A stretch of DNA of 64,000 bases from Thalassobius sp. I31.1 (GCF_003031585.1 NZ_PWAA01000022.1:248001-312000); one strand, 5' to 3'. Counted from the stretch's first letter, positions 51,473-61,467 are shown. Notes: a model not told the origin generated them from the letters alone. Made by a program: numbers and translations.

Positions 51473-51955
51473 TTAAACTCCCATAAACATTGGCAGGGGG
51501 CGCAGGAAAATGCCAAGCACTTCCTGGACCAGATACCAGACGGATCCGGTGGCGATGAAAGCAATAGGGATCATCAGATGCCATTTGCGTTCGCCCAGAA
51601 TGAACGAGCCGAGTATCAGGAACGCTGATGTGGAAAACAGAAACCCAAGCGGACGCAGGCAAAGCGCATAGATGACCATCAGGGCCAGCAGAAATACAGC
51701 CTGCCCGATGAAATAGTCCCCCAGGCGGCGGTGGTCGATCTCGCCTGTCTTTTCCTCGCCCTTCTCAAACCCAAGCAGAATGATAAAGGATGCACCGATG
51801 CCAAGGACGGAAAGAACTTTGGGAAATGTGCTGGGCCAGATGGGGTTTCGGCGCATGAATGGCGCTAAGTCAGCGTCCATCGTGAACCAGGCGGTGTATC
51901 CATAGATGATACAGATTACCAATAGAACAAGTGCGATCCAACGATCCAAAGCCAT
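51473..51955 (-). CDS. tctB: Tripartite tricarboxylate transporter, small permease TctB
   Basis: A 160-residue membrane protein with four helices (near 6-25, 38-62, 80-105 and 120-150). ATG 51955 (MALDRWIALVLLVICIIYG) has GGGAG upstream; the frame opens five codons earlier. ALDRWIALVLLVICIIYGYTAW and a central PSTFPKVLSVLGIGASFIILLG match TctB. It is the small membrane subunit beside TctA. A hairpin at 51999-52018 separates it from tctC and probably reduces readthrough. Confidence 0.9.
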   Translation of the reverse strand: MALDRWIALVLLVICIIYGYTAWFTMDADLAPFMRRNPIWPSTFPKVLSVLGIGASFIILLGFEKGEEKTGEIDHRRLGDYFIGQAVFLLALMVIYALCLRPLGFLFSTSAFLILGSFILGERKWHLMIPIAFIATGSVWYLVQEVLGIFLRPLPMFMGV

Positions 51956-51998
51956 GAAGCAATCTCCCAATTTTTCTGAATATTTCAGGTAGACGTGA

Positions 51999-52018
51999 CG
52001 AAGCGCCTGAACGCTTCG
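51999..52018 (-). promoter_or_regulatory. Intercistronic hairpin between tctC and tctB
   Basis: CGAAGCG and CGCTTCG arms close a six-base loop, without a T run. It lies 26 bases after the tctC stop. In many binding-protein-dependent operons such a hairpin stabilises the binding-protein message and lowers expression of the permeases. Confidence 0.55.
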
Positions 52019-52044
52019 CCATGTTTGTGTTGTGACGTTTGGGT

Positions 52045-53031
52045 TCAGAGGAAGCCTAGCTTCTTCATCAGATCGCCGATCACGGTTTCCTGTTCTTCAA
52101 GGAAGCTGCGGAATTCGTCGCCAGAGTTGTGGATGTTAACCCAACCGTTGCGTGCGCGCACGGTTTCCCATTCGGGGGTGTCATACATGGCTGTGATTGC
52201 GGACTGGTATTGCGTCAGCTTTTCCTCAGACATGCCCGGTGCGCCAAAGAAGCCGCGCCAGTTGACGAATGTGGTGTCGATACCCTGTTCCATCATCGTC
52301 ATGGCGTCCGGAGCCGCGTCAACGCGTTCGGAGGCTGTGACGCCGATGATTTTGACTTCGCCTGCGTTGGACAGGTCAACAGCCTCAGAGAAGCCAGTTG
52401 AAAGCGCTGCGATTTCACCGGACAGCAATGCCGCCATTGCTGTGCCGCCTGCGTCGTATGGAATGTAGTTCACGCCAAGCGCATCACGACCCGATGCTTC
52501 CATAACCATGGCCGCAACAAGGTGGTCCATACCGCCCGGAACTGAACCGCCACCAAAGGGTGTGCCAGAAGGATCCGCGTCATAGGCTGCCAGCAGATCT
52601 TCCATGTTGTTAAGCGGGCTGTCTTTGCCCACAACGATTGCCGCATAGTCACCAATTGTACCGGATACCAGTGTCAGATCACGGAAGTTATGCGGAAACA
52701 CACCCGTCAGTGAACGGATCACGATCGGGGTTGAGTTGACCATCAACGCGCCTTCAAGGCTTTCGGCGTTTTCGATCATGTAACCGATCGCAACACCGCC
52801 GCCACCGCCGGACATGTTTTCATAAGATGCGGTGCCAACAAGGCCCGATTCCGTCAGCGCTTCGCCAGTGCCGCGCGCGGTACCATCCCAGCCACCACCG
52901 GCACCACCGGGGATGATGAAATGAACTTCATCAAGGATCTTGTGACCGTCTGCAAAAGCAGGTGCGCCAAAGGCAAATGTTGCCGCAGTTGCAGCGATCA
53001 GGGCACGACGGCCCATTTTAAAAGTTGTCAT
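52045..53031 (-). CDS. tctC: Tricarboxylate-binding periplasmic protein TctC
   Basis: A 328-residue solute-binding protein with a signal peptide (residues 1-27, ending PAFADG). The start is ATG 53031 with GGGAGAG upstream. VHFIIPGGAGGGWDGTARGTGEAL (about 36-59) and the later FGGGSVPGGMDH loop are typical of TctC/Bug-type proteins that bind citrate and other carboxylates. It delivers substrate to TctAB. It is divergent from tctD across a 106-base spacer, which should hold a TctD-controlled promoter. Confidence 0.92.
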   Translation of the reverse strand: MTTFKMGRRALIAATAATFAFGAPAFADGHKILDEVHFIIPGGAGGGWDGTARGTGEALTESGLVGTASYENMSGGGGGVAIGYMIENAESLEGALMVNSTPIVIRSLTGVFPHNFRDLTLVSGTIGDYAAIVVGKDSPLNNMEDLLAAYDADPSGTPFGGGSVPGGMDHLVAAMVMEASGRDALGVNYIPYDAGGTAMAALLSGEIAALSTGFSEAVDLSNAGEVKIIGVTASERVDAAPDAMTMMEQGIDTTFVNWRGFFGAPGMSEEKLTQYQSAITAMYDTPEWETVRARNGWVNIHNSGDEFRSFLEEQETVIGDLMKKLGFL

Positions 53032-53137
53032 TTTACTCTCCCATTTGATAACCGTTCTCCTCACGGCCCTGTGCATTAAGACAATCACGGTAACCTGACA
53101 TAAACCTGTCACGCGCCTAAATAGTGAGATGCCTGCG

Positions 53138-53806
53138 ATGAAATATCTTCTTGTCGAAGACAATCTGGAGCTTGCAGAGGCGGTCGCCTCGCGTATCCGT
53201 CTGGATGGGCATACCGTTGATCACGCTGCAAAAATTGCGGATGCAATCGCTTTTGTGGACACAAGCGAATACGATTTGATCCTGCTGGATATCATGTTGC
53301 CGGATGGCGATGGGCGTCACTTTCTGAAACAGCATCGCGCGCGTAAAAACTTCACGCCAGTGATTGTTCTGACAGCGCGCAGTCAGGTGTCAGACCGAAT
53401 CGGATTGCTGGATTTGGGGGCAGATGATTATCTGACCAAGCCATTCGATCATGCCGAATTACAGGCGCGCTGCCGCGCTGTTTTGCGACGAAACGCAGGA
53501 TCTGCACAATCGCTTCAGATCATCGGAGAGGTCGAATTTGATGCGGTGTCCGGCCATCTGCGTGTCAACGGAAACACCATCAATCTGCGCAATCGCGAAC
53601 TGCGCCTGCTTGAACTTCTCATAGCCAACAAGGGGAAAATCTTTTCGAAACAGAAGCTGGTGGATCGGCTTTTTTCATATGACGATGACGTGTCCGAGAA
53701 CGCGATTGAGGTCTACATCGGACGTTTGCGCAAGCACCTGGAAGGGTCAGAAGTGCGGATCGTGACCCTGCGCGGATTGGGCTACAGGTTAGATCATGAC
53801 AGCTAA
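53138..53806 (+). CDS. tctD: Response regulator TctD, OmpR family
   Basis: A 222-residue protein. ATG 53138 (MKYLLVEDNLELAEAVASRI) is taken; an ATG three codons earlier (53129) is in frame. Asp51 in LILLDIMLPDGDG is the phosphoacceptor, with E/D pairs near residues 7-8 and Lys near 103 (LTKPFDHAEL). The C-terminal winged helix (about 130-222) carries the ELRLLELLIANKGKIFSKQKLVDRL motif. The next gene overlaps its stop by 11 bases. It probably regulates tctCBA. Confidence 0.92.
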   Translation: MKYLLVEDNLELAEAVASRIRLDGHTVDHAAKIADAIAFVDTSEYDLILLDIMLPDGDGRHFLKQHRARKNFTPVIVLTARSQVSDRIGLLDLGADDYLTKPFDHAELQARCRAVLRRNAGSAQSLQIIGEVEFDAVSGHLRVNGNTINLRNRELRLLELLIANKGKIFSKQKLVDRLFSYDDDVSENAIEVYIGRLRKHLEGSEVRIVTLRGLGYRLDHDS

Positions 53807-55163
53807 TGTGATTGTCTCAGGATCGTTGCGCAACCGGTTGGCGATTATCCTGACCGGTGGCGCGGCTTTGCTGGCGCTGGTCTTATATCTCGTGGTTCGC
53901 GCGCTTGCCGCGCAAGTGGCGCAACAGGGCCAGGACAACATCCTGAGCGCGTCGATGTCATCCGTGCTGGATACTGCCGTGATCCGCGATGGGCGCGTGA
54001 TGCTGGATTTCCCGTATTCGTCGTTTTCGATGCTCAACACGCAAGCGGATGACCGCGTTTTTTATGCCATTTACGAAGGCGAAACGCTGCTTTCGGGGTA
54101 CGATTGGCTTGTTGTGCCGGATGATCTTGCACCGGAAAATACGGTTTTTGAGACCACAACAATCAACGGTGACCAGTTGCGCGTCGCCACAGGCAGCAGG
54201 GTTCTGATCGGGTCTGATGGTCCCCGCAACGTATCTGTGTCCATCGCCCAGACCCAGGACGCTTTGTCCAACACATTGAATGGAATTTCCCGCAATGTTG
54301 CGTTTCTTGGCCTGGGGTTCTTTCTGATGTCATCTGCGCTGGCGATCTGGGCTGCGTCCACCACTAGCGGCCAGATGCGCCGCCTGACAACATCCGTGAC
54401 CCGAAGAGGCCCGCAAGATCTGAGCCCTGTGACCAAAGCTGTACCGTCTGAGATGGCACCGCTGGTCGGGTCGCTGAACACCTTCATGTCGCGGCTGGAT
54501 CACACGCTGACCCAATCCGAGGATTTCATCGCAGAGGCGGCCCATCGTATCCGGACGCCCCTGGCAACGGTGCGCTCTCATGCGGAGGCGACGCTGCAAC
54601 GCGTTGATCGCGAGGACAACCGCAAATCATTGCAGGCCATGGTGCGCGCGATTGACGAAAGCAGCCGCACAGCGGGGCAATTGCTGGATCATGCGATGGT
54701 GACGTTTCGGGCCGAAAATCTTGAAATGTCACAAGTCGATCTGGCCGACCTGTTGCAAGAACTGGTTCTTGGCATGACACCCGTCGCCGAGATGAAAGAC
54801 ATCACGATTACAATGAAGGTTGAAAGCCCTGCAACACTGCTGGGCGATGCGATCCTGCTTCAGAACGCTTTGCGCAATTTAATTGATAATGCGCTTAAAT
54901 ACGCCCCGGCAGAAACCAGTCTTCTTGTGGAAGTGTCCAGGTCGCCGACTTTGTCTGTCAGTGTTTATGACGAAGGCCAGGGCTTTGCACCGGATGAGAT
55001 TGAAACGCTTTCCGGGCGTTTTGTACGTGGCAAAAATATGGGCAACAAAGTTGGGTCAGGGCTGGGGCTGACAATCGCACAGGAAGTTGCGGTCGCACAT
55101 GGCGGCAAGCTGACCCTGAGCAACAGACCGGAGGGCGGCGCATGCGTTACCTTGTTCTTTTAA
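53796..55163 (+). CDS. tctE: Sensor histidine kinase TctE
   Basis: A 455-residue inner-membrane kinase. Transmembrane helices lie near residues 14-36 and 167-187, bracketing a periplasmic sensor of about 130 residues. A HAMP-like linker precedes the dimerization block AEAAHRIRTPLATVR, with His250. The ATPase has an N-box (NALRNLIDNALKYAP), a G1-type DEGQGFAP and a G2 GSGLGLTIAQEV. Its sensor domain is of the TctE kind. The downstream binding-protein gene overlaps its 3' end by 22 bases. Confidence 0.92.
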   Translation: MTANVIVSGSLRNRLAIILTGGAALLALVLYLVVRALAAQVAQQGQDNILSASMSSVLDTAVIRDGRVMLDFPYSSFSMLNTQADDRVFYAIYEGETLLSGYDWLVVPDDLAPENTVFETTTINGDQLRVATGSRVLIGSDGPRNVSVSIAQTQDALSNTLNGISRNVAFLGLGFFLMSSALAIWAASTTSGQMRRLTTSVTRRGPQDLSPVTKAVPSEMAPLVGSLNTFMSRLDHTLTQSEDFIAEAAHRIRTPLATVRSHAEATLQRVDREDNRKSLQAMVRAIDESSRTAGQLLDHAMVTFRAENLEMSQVDLADLLQELVLGMTPVAEMKDITITMKVESPATLLGDAILLQNALRNLIDNALKYAPAETSLLVEVSRSPTLSVSVYDEGQGFAPDEIETLSGRFVRGKNMGNKVGSGLGLTIAQEVAVAHGGKLTLSNRPEGGACVTLFF

Positions 55164-56149
55164 TTCTGCTTCTGGCACCCTTTGGCATCCTCGCCCGGGA
55201 ATGGGAGGATCAGCAGGTTTTTGGTTCATCCGACCGGCCCCCCCTGCGTATCCTTTCCAGCACGGACACGTCGTTTTTCGCACCAATCATTGAAGACTTC
55301 ATTGCGATGTCGCCAAACACATCGGTTGAATATTTTGTCACCGGCACTGTCGAACTGGATCAGATGTTTCGCGCTGCACCCGATCAGTTTGATGTCGTGA
55401 TCTCCAGCGCAATGGACCTGCAGCTTAAGCTGGCGAACGATGGGTTTTCGTCGACCGTCATGAATGTTGATCATCCGGACTGGGCGCAGTGGCACAACAG
55501 CCTGTTTGCATTCACCTCTGAACCTGCGGCCATTGTCATCAACCGCAAAGCCTTTGACGGCCTTAACATCCCGGGCCGCAGGCAGGATCTGATCCAGCTG
55601 ATGCGGGACCACCCGGACCGGTTTCAGGGACGGGTTGGGACCTATGATGTAAGGCAATCTGGCCTGGGCTATCTTTTCGCCACCCAGGATGCGCGCGCGA
55701 CTGAAACCTATTGGCGTCTGACAGAAGTCATGGGGCGCGTTGGCGCAAAACTATACTGTTGTTCCGGCCAGATGATTGATGATCTGCGGTCAGGCGATCT
55801 GATCATGGCCTATAATGTCCTGGGAAGCTACGCACAGGCGCAGGCCGCAATATCCGATGATCTGATGGTCATCCTGCCGTCTGAGTTTCCCACAACGATG
55901 ATGCGGACGATCTTAGCATCCGCTGCCGCACCTGATCCGCAGCGCGCCCATCGCTTTGTGCGTCACCTCCTGCAACTTCAGTCGATTGGCGATCCAACCA
56001 TTTTCCCCCTGCCACCGCTGGCAGTGTCGGAAGACTTTCAGACACAACGGACGATCAATCTGGATCCTGCCCTGATGACCTACCTGGATCAAATGAAACG
56101 CGAAGCATTCATCCGCGAATGGGAAGACGCAATTGTACAGGTGGATTAG
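55142..56149 (+). CDS. Periplasmic substrate-binding protein linked to TctDE
   Basis: A 335-residue protein with a signal peptide (about 1-19). LRILSSTDTSFFAPIIEDFIAMSPNTSVEYFV resembles the start of type II periplasmic proteins of the ferric or sulfate/thiosulfate ABC group, and FDVVISSAMDLQLKLANDGF and the LGYLFATQDARATETYWRL helix are consistent. No permease or ATPase gene is near. The start overlaps tctE and no gap is left, so coexpression is likely. It may act as a third sensory component. A paired cysteine (CC) near residue 205 is unusual. Confidence 0.75.
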   Translation: MRYLVLLILLLAPFGILAREWEDQQVFGSSDRPPLRILSSTDTSFFAPIIEDFIAMSPNTSVEYFVTGTVELDQMFRAAPDQFDVVISSAMDLQLKLANDGFSSTVMNVDHPDWAQWHNSLFAFTSEPAAIVINRKAFDGLNIPGRRQDLIQLMRDHPDRFQGRVGTYDVRQSGLGYLFATQDARATETYWRLTEVMGRVGAKLYCCSGQMIDDLRSGDLIMAYNVLGSYAQAQAAISDDLMVILPSEFPTTMMRTILASAAAPDPQRAHRFVRHLLQLQSIGDPTIFPLPPLAVSEDFQTQRTINLDPALMTYLDQMKREAFIREWEDAIVQVD

Positions 56150-56218
56150 GGTCTGCCTGCCATCCTGCTTTCAACACGGCCCACAAGCAATGGGTATTGG
56201 AAAGCAGATACTGGCCTC

Positions 56219-56818
56219 TCAGAGAGACTTTCGCGCCCGCAGTGCCGCTGAAATCGTGCCGTCATCCAGATAATCCAGCTCGCCACCCACAGGCACGCCC
56301 TGGGCAAGCGACGTCACTTTGATGCCACGGCCTTCTAATTCATCCGCGATGTAATGGGCGGTGGTCTGGCCGTCGATGGTGGCGTTCAGCGCAAGGATCA
56401 CTTCTGTTACGCTCTCATCCTTCAGGCGGTTGACCAGTTTCGGAATGCCCAGGTCTTCCGGCCCGATGGCATCCAGCGCCGACAGCGTACCGCCCAGCAC
56501 ATGGTAACGCCCGCGAAACACCTGGGCGCGTTCCATCGCCCAGAGATCGGCCACATCTTCGACCACGCAAATCTCGCCGATGGCACGTTTCTCAGAGGTA
56601 CAAATGTCACAGCGTTCCGTCGTGCCGATATTGCCGCAGCTCACACATTCCCGCGCGGTTTCCGCGACCTTCTGCATGGCCCCGGATAAAGGCGTCAGCA
56701 ACAGCGCGCGTTTCTTCACCAGATGCAACACCGCACGCCGCGCCGACCGCGGCCCAAGCCCGGGCAGCTTCGCCATCAGGCTGATCAGTTCTTCAATCTC
56801 GCGCGGAGCTTCGGACAT
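56219..56818 (-). CDS. recR: Recombination mediator protein RecR
   Basis: A 199-residue protein. [26 protein letters not shown] (about 8-33) is the helix-hairpin-helix DNA-binding part, the [16 protein letters not shown] cluster (about 58-73) is the zinc finger, and the Toprim domain starts near [14 protein letters not shown]. It loads RecA with RecO and RecF at gaps. The start overlaps the TraB stop by one base (TGATG). It is the last gene of the dnaX-ybaB-traB-recR run. Confidence 0.95.
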   Translation of the reverse strand: MSEAPREIEELISLMAKLPGLGPRSARRAVLHLVKKRALLLTPLSGAMQKVAETARECVSCGNIGTTERCDICTSEKRAIGEICVVEDVADLWAMERAQVFRGRYHVLGGTLSALDAIGPEDLGIPKLVNRLKDESVTEVILALNATIDGQTTAHYIADELEGRGIKVTSLAQGVPVGGELDYLDDGTISAALRARKSL

Positions 56819-57870
56819 CAGGGGCGCTCTCCTGGCAATGTGATACGTTCAACGGTGAAACCTTCTCTGCGCAGCAATTCGATCATGCCGGTATCTCCTG
56901 GCAAGTGCAGAAAGCCCGCGTAGGCGAAAACATTGCCATCCTGCAGTTCCGGAATAAGTGTTTCAATGAATGTGTAATTCCGGGCTTCGACCAGATAGTC
57001 ATTTGTCAGGGTCAGAATGCGGCTCGCATGTTCTGATCCATAAGTGTTCGCAAGAAAATCCTCCTCCCAAAGGGGAAACATGCCCCCTTCACCCGCCAGA
57101 TAGAGAGCGGCCAGCGTCTGCGCTATAATGGGGCTGTCCTGCGGCTGCACTGCTGCGCCGTAAGTTTCGAGGATCGCGAGTGCAGTGGGCTCATTCAGTG
57201 GGTTGTTCAGGTGATGTCGGACGGCATTACGCGTTTCAAGTCCACGGATTTGCGCACCGGCAAGTACGCCCCGCATTTCGATATGTGCATCCTGAACGGG
57301 AAGTACAGCGGAATAGAAATCCTGACAGGGATCGCTCAGCCCTGTGAAAATAAGAGTGTGATAATCGAAATAGTTCACAGAATCAGGTTCATAACCAAGT
57401 GCGGCCATCCGCGTACGCATGCGTGAAATTACATTCCGGTCCAAATTTGTGTGATAAATATTGAACAGCCCGACGTCCGGACGGGTGTAATTTTCGAAGC
57501 TGAAATCCTGGGTGATTTCCTGGCGTGTCAGATTAAACCAGCTGCGTTCAGGCATGACAATTCTGGCAGAACTGATTGCACTTGTGACAGGTTCTGGCAG
57601 ATCCAGGATCAGCGGATGGGTCGAATGCATGCTGCCCCAGAGGTGGGAGATCTCACCCTCTGGCGATGTGACTTTCCAGAAACGGCCAAGACCATTTGGG
57701 ATGGCAGCGGCTGCCTCGCGCAGTTCCGCTTCTGAACGCCCGACAAAAGCCGCTTCATGGATTTCGGCTGTGTCAAACGTGCAGACTTCGCGTGTGGCCC
57801 AGTCCTGCGCTGAGGCGATCAGGGGGGTGACGAAAGACAGCAGCAGGATCAGGCACAGCCGAAACAACAT
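56818..57870 (-). CDS. TraB/GumN family protein
   Basis: A 350-residue secreted protein with a signal peptide (about 1-22, ending ASAQD). [23 protein letters not shown] (about 63-85) is the TraB/GumN start, with a GSMH motif containing a probable metal-binding His. A second motif appears in the [10 protein letters not shown] region, and later [18 protein letters not shown], then [35 protein letters not shown] with GFLHLPGD-type residues. The family may be metalloproteases. It overlaps the recR start and follows ybaB by four bases. Lower GC than the flanking genes. Confidence 0.85.
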   Translation of the reverse strand: MLFRLCLILLLSFVTPLIASAQDWATREVCTFDTAEIHEAAFVGRSEAELREAAAAIPNGLGRFWKVTSPEGEISHLWGSMHSTHPLILDLPEPVTSAISSARIVMPERSWFNLTRQEITQDFSFENYTRPDVGLFNIYHTNLDRNVISRMRTRMAALGYEPDSVNYFDYHTLIFTGLSDPCQDFYSAVLPVQDAHIEMRGVLAGAQIRGLETRNAVRHHLNNPLNEPTALAILETYGAAVQPQDSPIIAQTLAALYLAGEGGMFPLWEEDFLANTYGSEHASRILTLTNDYLVEARNYTFIETLIPELQDGNVFAYAGFLHLPGDTGMIELLRREGFTVERITLPGERP

Positions 57871-57874
57871 CTGT

Positions 57875-58222
57875 TTACATGCCCGGCATATTCATGCCCG
57901 CAGGCAGGCCGAGTTCGCTGGTCAGTTCCTGCATTTCACGTTCAGACCGGTCACTTGCTTTGGCCTGGGCGTCTTTGATGGCGGCGAGGATCAGGTCTTC
58001 GACCACTTCTTTTTCATCCGGGTTAAAGATGGATGGGTCGATGTCCAGGTTGGTCAGTTCGCCCTTGGCGGTTGCGGTGGCTTTCACAAGACCCGCGCCG
58101 CTTTCGCCAACCACGGTCATTACCGCCAGGCGTTCCTGCAGTTCACCCATCTTGGTTTGCATTTCCTGGGCTTTTTTCATCATTCCGGCCATATCACCAA
58201 GACCGCCAAGACCTTTGAACAT
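57875..58222 (-). CDS. YbaB/EbfC nucleoid-associated protein
   Basis: A 115-residue DNA-binding protein. MFKGLGGLGDMAGMMKKAQEMQTKMGELQERL, VVGESGAGLVKATATAKGEL and VEDLILAAIKDAQAKASD are typical. The C-terminus ends in a GLPAGMNMPGM tail. It forms dimers that bind DNA and the nucleoid. It sits between dnaX and the TraB gene in the usual dnaX-ybaB-recR order, with one extra gene. The dnaX stop is 77 bases upstream. Confidence 0.95.
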   Translation of the reverse strand: MFKGLGGLGDMAGMMKKAQEMQTKMGELQERLAVMTVVGESGAGLVKATATAKGELTNLDIDPSIFNPDEKEVVEDLILAAIKDAQAKASDRSEREMQELTSELGLPAGMNMPGM

Positions 58223-58298
58223 CGTATTTTCCTTTTGATTTCTGCCCGTCAGGGGCGTTGGCGCGGTGTTATCGCGCCGGGATCATATGGGCAAGGGA

Positions 58299-60050
58299 TC
58301 AGTCGTTTTCAAACGGATCCCATTCGTCTTCCACCTCTGGCAGGGCTTCGGCGGCGACGGATTGTTCCAACTCTTTTGCCGTGCGGATTTCTGTGATCTT
58401 CGCGCCGGGGAACGTGGCGATCACAGCCTGGAACAACGGATGTTCCTTTGCTTCGGCTTCGCGCGCATATTTTTCGGCGTTCTTCACCTCGTCAATGGTT
58501 TCGCCACCGCCCTCTGACACAATCGACACGGCCCAGCGGGCGCCGGTGAATTGCTGTAGTTTCTGGCCAAGACGTTGGGCAAGATCACCCGGCGCATCAT
58601 CTGTCGGCTGGAATTCGATCCGGCCGGGGGCATAGCTGACGAGGCGCACGTAACGCTCAATTTCCATCTTCAGCATGGCATCGCGGTTGGACCGGATCAG
58701 TTCGATCACATGGCGAAATTCAGCAAACCGGGCCAGCGGGTTTTCTTGCTGCGGGGCAAAGGCTGTGACAGTGCCGCCACCGCCGCCGCCCATCGGGGCC
58801 GCGCCGCCATAGGCCGTTGCGCCGCCCGCAGGCATGCCACCACCGCCGCCGCCACCAGTTGGCGCGGGGCCGGAAGGGGCCGGAGTGTTTTGCAGTTTCT
58901 TAATCAGATCATCCGGCGTTGGCAGATCGGCCACATGGGTCATGCGAATGACAGCCATTTCCGCAGCCATCATGGAATTTGGCGCCATCGCGACCTCTTC
59001 CAGGGACTTCAGCAGCATTTGCCACATGCGCGTCATCACCCGCATGGGCAGGGCTTCTGCCATGGTCTGGCCACGCATACGCTCGTCCGGGCCAACAGTC
59101 GGGTCTTCGGCGGCTTCGGGTGTGATCTTGATCACGGAAACCCAATGGGTGATTTCCGCCAGATCGCGCAGCACGGCAATCGGATCCGCCCCATCGGCAT
59201 ATTGCGAAGACAGTTCCGTCAGCGCACTGGCGGCATCACCTCTCATGATCATATCAAACAGATCCAGCACGCGGCCCCGGTCTGCAAGGCCCAGCATCGC
59301 ACGCACCTGATCCGCGGTGGTTTCACCGGCACCGTGCGACAGTGCCTGATCCAGCAGAGACATGGCATCCCGTGCCGATCCTTCTGCAGCACGGGTGATC
59401 AGCGCCAGGGCATCATCATTGATCTGGCCGTTTTCCTTGCCCGTGATTTCGCGCAGGTGATCAATCATCACTTCGGGTTCAATGCGGCGCAGATCGAAAC
59501 GCTGACAGCGGGACAGAACGGTGACGGGTACTTTGCGGATTTCTGTAGTGGCAAAGATGAATTTCACATGCGCAGGCGGTTCTTCCAGCGTCTTCAGCAG
59601 CGCGTTAAACGCACTGTTCGACAGCATGTGAACCTCATCGATGATGTAGATCTTATAGCGCGCCGACGCAGGCGCATAATGCACGCTGTCCAGCACGTTC
59701 GATCGGATGTCATCAATCTTGGTCTGGCTCGCGCCATCCATCTCGATCACGTCGACATGGCGGCCTTCCATGATGGATGTGCAATGTTCGCACTGTCCGC
59801 AGGGTTCCGTCGTAGGCCCGCCATTTCCATCGACACCAATACAGTTCATGCCCTTGGCAATGATCCGTGCGGTGGTGGTTTTGCCGGTTCCGCGAATCCC
59901 GGTCATCATGAAGGCCTGAGCAATGCGGTCGGCTTCAAAGGCGTTTTTCAGGGTGCGCACCATGGCATCCTGGCCTTTCAGGTCAGCAAAACTTGCCGGG
60001 CGGTACTTGCGCGCCAGCACCTGATAGCCGGTGTCTGTGGTCTCGGACAT
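58299..60050 (-). CDS. dnaX: DNA polymerase III subunit gamma/tau
   Basis: A 583-residue clamp-loader ATPase. ATG 60050 gives MSETTDTGYQVLARKYRPAS, with AGGGAA upstream. Walker A is GIRGTGKTTTARI, the CxxCxxC zinc motif is CGQCEHC, Walker B reads YIIDEVHMLS, and sensor 1 is FATTEIRKVPVTVLSRCQRFDL. A glycine-rich low-complexity tract (about 430-465) separates the ATPase from the C-terminal polymerase-binding domain. It loads the sliding clamp and couples polymerases at the fork. I see no obvious slippery frameshift site for a short form. Confidence 0.95.
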   Translation of the reverse strand: MSETTDTGYQVLARKYRPASFADLKGQDAMVRTLKNAFEADRIAQAFMMTGIRGTGKTTTARIIAKGMNCIGVDGNGGPTTEPCGQCEHCTSIMEGRHVDVIEMDGASQTKIDDIRSNVLDSVHYAPASARYKIYIIDEVHMLSNSAFNALLKTLEEPPAHVKFIFATTEIRKVPVTVLSRCQRFDLRRIEPEVMIDHLREITGKENGQINDDALALITRAAEGSARDAMSLLDQALSHGAGETTADQVRAMLGLADRGRVLDLFDMIMRGDAASALTELSSQYADGADPIAVLRDLAEITHWVSVIKITPEAAEDPTVGPDERMRGQTMAEALPMRVMTRMWQMLLKSLEEVAMAPNSMMAAEMAVIRMTHVADLPTPDDLIKKLQNTPAPSGPAPTGGGGGGGMPAGGATAYGGAAPMGGGGGGTVTAFAPQQENPLARFAEFRHVIELIRSNRDAMLKMEIERYVRLVSYAPGRIEFQPTDDAPGDLAQRLGQKLQQFTGARWAVSIVSEGGGETIDEVKNAEKYAREAEAKEHPLFQAVIATFPGAKITEIRTAKELEQSVAAEALPEVEDEWDPFEND

Positions 60051-60270
60051 ATGCATTCCCTGGGTCAAAATGATCAGCCTGCACAGACTACGGTGCCTCT
60101 TGCCTGGCGTCCAGTGATCTGGCATGTTTTTGTCAGGCAATGCCCAGCGTCGAATGACACTCAAAAATCCCATGTCGATCACTCCGGATCTCCCCAATTA
60201 AAAACGTCGGGGAAGTGTGTTCACATGGGGCAATTCTCAGCGAGAATTTATAGGGCTGCCGGGTCAGTTC

Positions 60271-61407
60271 TCAGTGACAATCAACATCCATTGCCTTAGC
60301 ATCCCGTTCTTTGACAAAATCAAGCACTTCCTGGCTGCCCTGAAAGCCGCAATTGAGCATAAATTTGTGGTATTTAACACCAATATCGGATTTGATCGGT
60401 GCGGCTGCTCGCTTTACGGTGTCAGAATTTGCTTCGGCATAGGAAGATACGAAAAATGCTCTCGGTCCTGTCAAATATTCTCCGCAGTGTAGCATCGCTG
60501 AGTTCGTGACCATAACATCGCCCGGATCGGCATAAGCCCAGGAGATATGTCTTTCGATGTTGTCGGCAGCAAAAAAATCTTTTGTGACACGTGCTTGACG
60601 AACAGTTTCACGATGTTCATCAAACCAAGCCGTGTCATGTTTTACGCCAACCCGTTTCGTGGCTTCGGCAAACTTCTGTTGATCGTGCGAAAATGGAATG
60701 TAGCCAAAAGCTCCGCCGCCTGGGGCACAGTAATGCAAGACCCTGACAATACGCTTTTTGGGTTTTATAAATGAATAGTCTGATTTCGCGTCTTCAACGA
60801 GAGGCCTGTAGTCACGATGCAGACCGCGTGCTGAATAGTGTACTGCGACAGCAGAACCGAATTCAAAACATTTCTCACCCAGGATCCCGTGTAAAACTTT
60901 CATCAGGTTTTTGTCAGCCGCATATGGCCAGAAGCGATCATCATTCAGGACCGGTGCGCCACCTTTTGCCCATTTTTTCTCGCCCTTTACGACCTTATTG
61001 AAATCCAATGTCGTCAATCCCGAGAAGCTTTCGCAATTCCTAGCCAGCTCCTGTGACTGCTCTTCGGAGTACAGTCTGCGAATTTTCACAATGCCGTACT
61101 TATTGTACAAGCTGACGATTTTCTCAATTGGGTCAGTAACATCTGCTATGCCACACGTCTGAATCATGCTGAAAGGATTGGTGCCCCGTGAAAATTCATC
61201 GTAGACATGTCCAATTGGTCTTTTAGCTCTTGAGGACGGGTAAAAATCTTCGCCCGCATTCGAGCCGACCTTCGTTTGAACTCTGGCGTGAATTTTCCGG
61301 GCTATCTTTTCAGCTAAATGCTCATCAGATCTTATCGAAGATTCATTTATAGCTTTTTTAACTGCTCTATCGACTAATCTTTGAATTCTTGCTTTGACTT
61401 TAAACAT
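60271..61407 (-). CDS. Phytanoyl-CoA dioxygenase-like (PhyH) protein
   Basis: A 378-residue protein, AT-richer than its neighbours. Residues 1-70 are basic and helical; FKVKARIQRLVDRAVKKA looks like an amphipathic helix. VAVHYSARGLHRDYRPLV (about 188-205) has the HxD iron pair, and VMVTNSAMLHCGEYLTGPRAFF (about 310-330) carries the second histidine and a 2-oxoglutarate-binding arginine, as in PhyH-type non-haem oxygenases. The substrate is unknown. It lies between dnaX and a broken ankyrin gene in a compositionally distinct pocket, so it may have been acquired. Confidence 0.7.
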   Translation of the reverse strand: MFKVKARIQRLVDRAVKKAINESSIRSDEHLAEKIARKIHARVQTKVGSNAGEDFYPSSRAKRPIGHVYDEFSRGTNPFSMIQTCGIADVTDPIEKIVSLYNKYGIVKIRRLYSEEQSQELARNCESFSGLTTLDFNKVVKGEKKWAKGGAPVLNDDRFWPYAADKNLMKVLHGILGEKCFEFGSAVAVHYSARGLHRDYRPLVEDAKSDYSFIKPKKRIVRVLHYCAPGGGAFGYIPFSHDQQKFAEATKRVGVKHDTAWFDEHRETVRQARVTKDFFAADNIERHISWAYADPGDVMVTNSAMLHCGEYLTGPRAFFVSSYAEANSDTVKRAAAPIKSDIGVKYHKFMLNCGFQGSQEVLDFVKERDAKAMDVDCH

Positions 61408-61467
61408 TGAACAGACCTTATGCTGCTTGAAGTTGTCATCTTTTAGGAGGAAGCAATACTTCCTGCA

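Noticed and set aside
58575-60299. A 574-codon plus-strand open frame
   Set aside because: It is the opposite-strand shadow of dnaX; the His/Gly/Arg-rich product matches no family.
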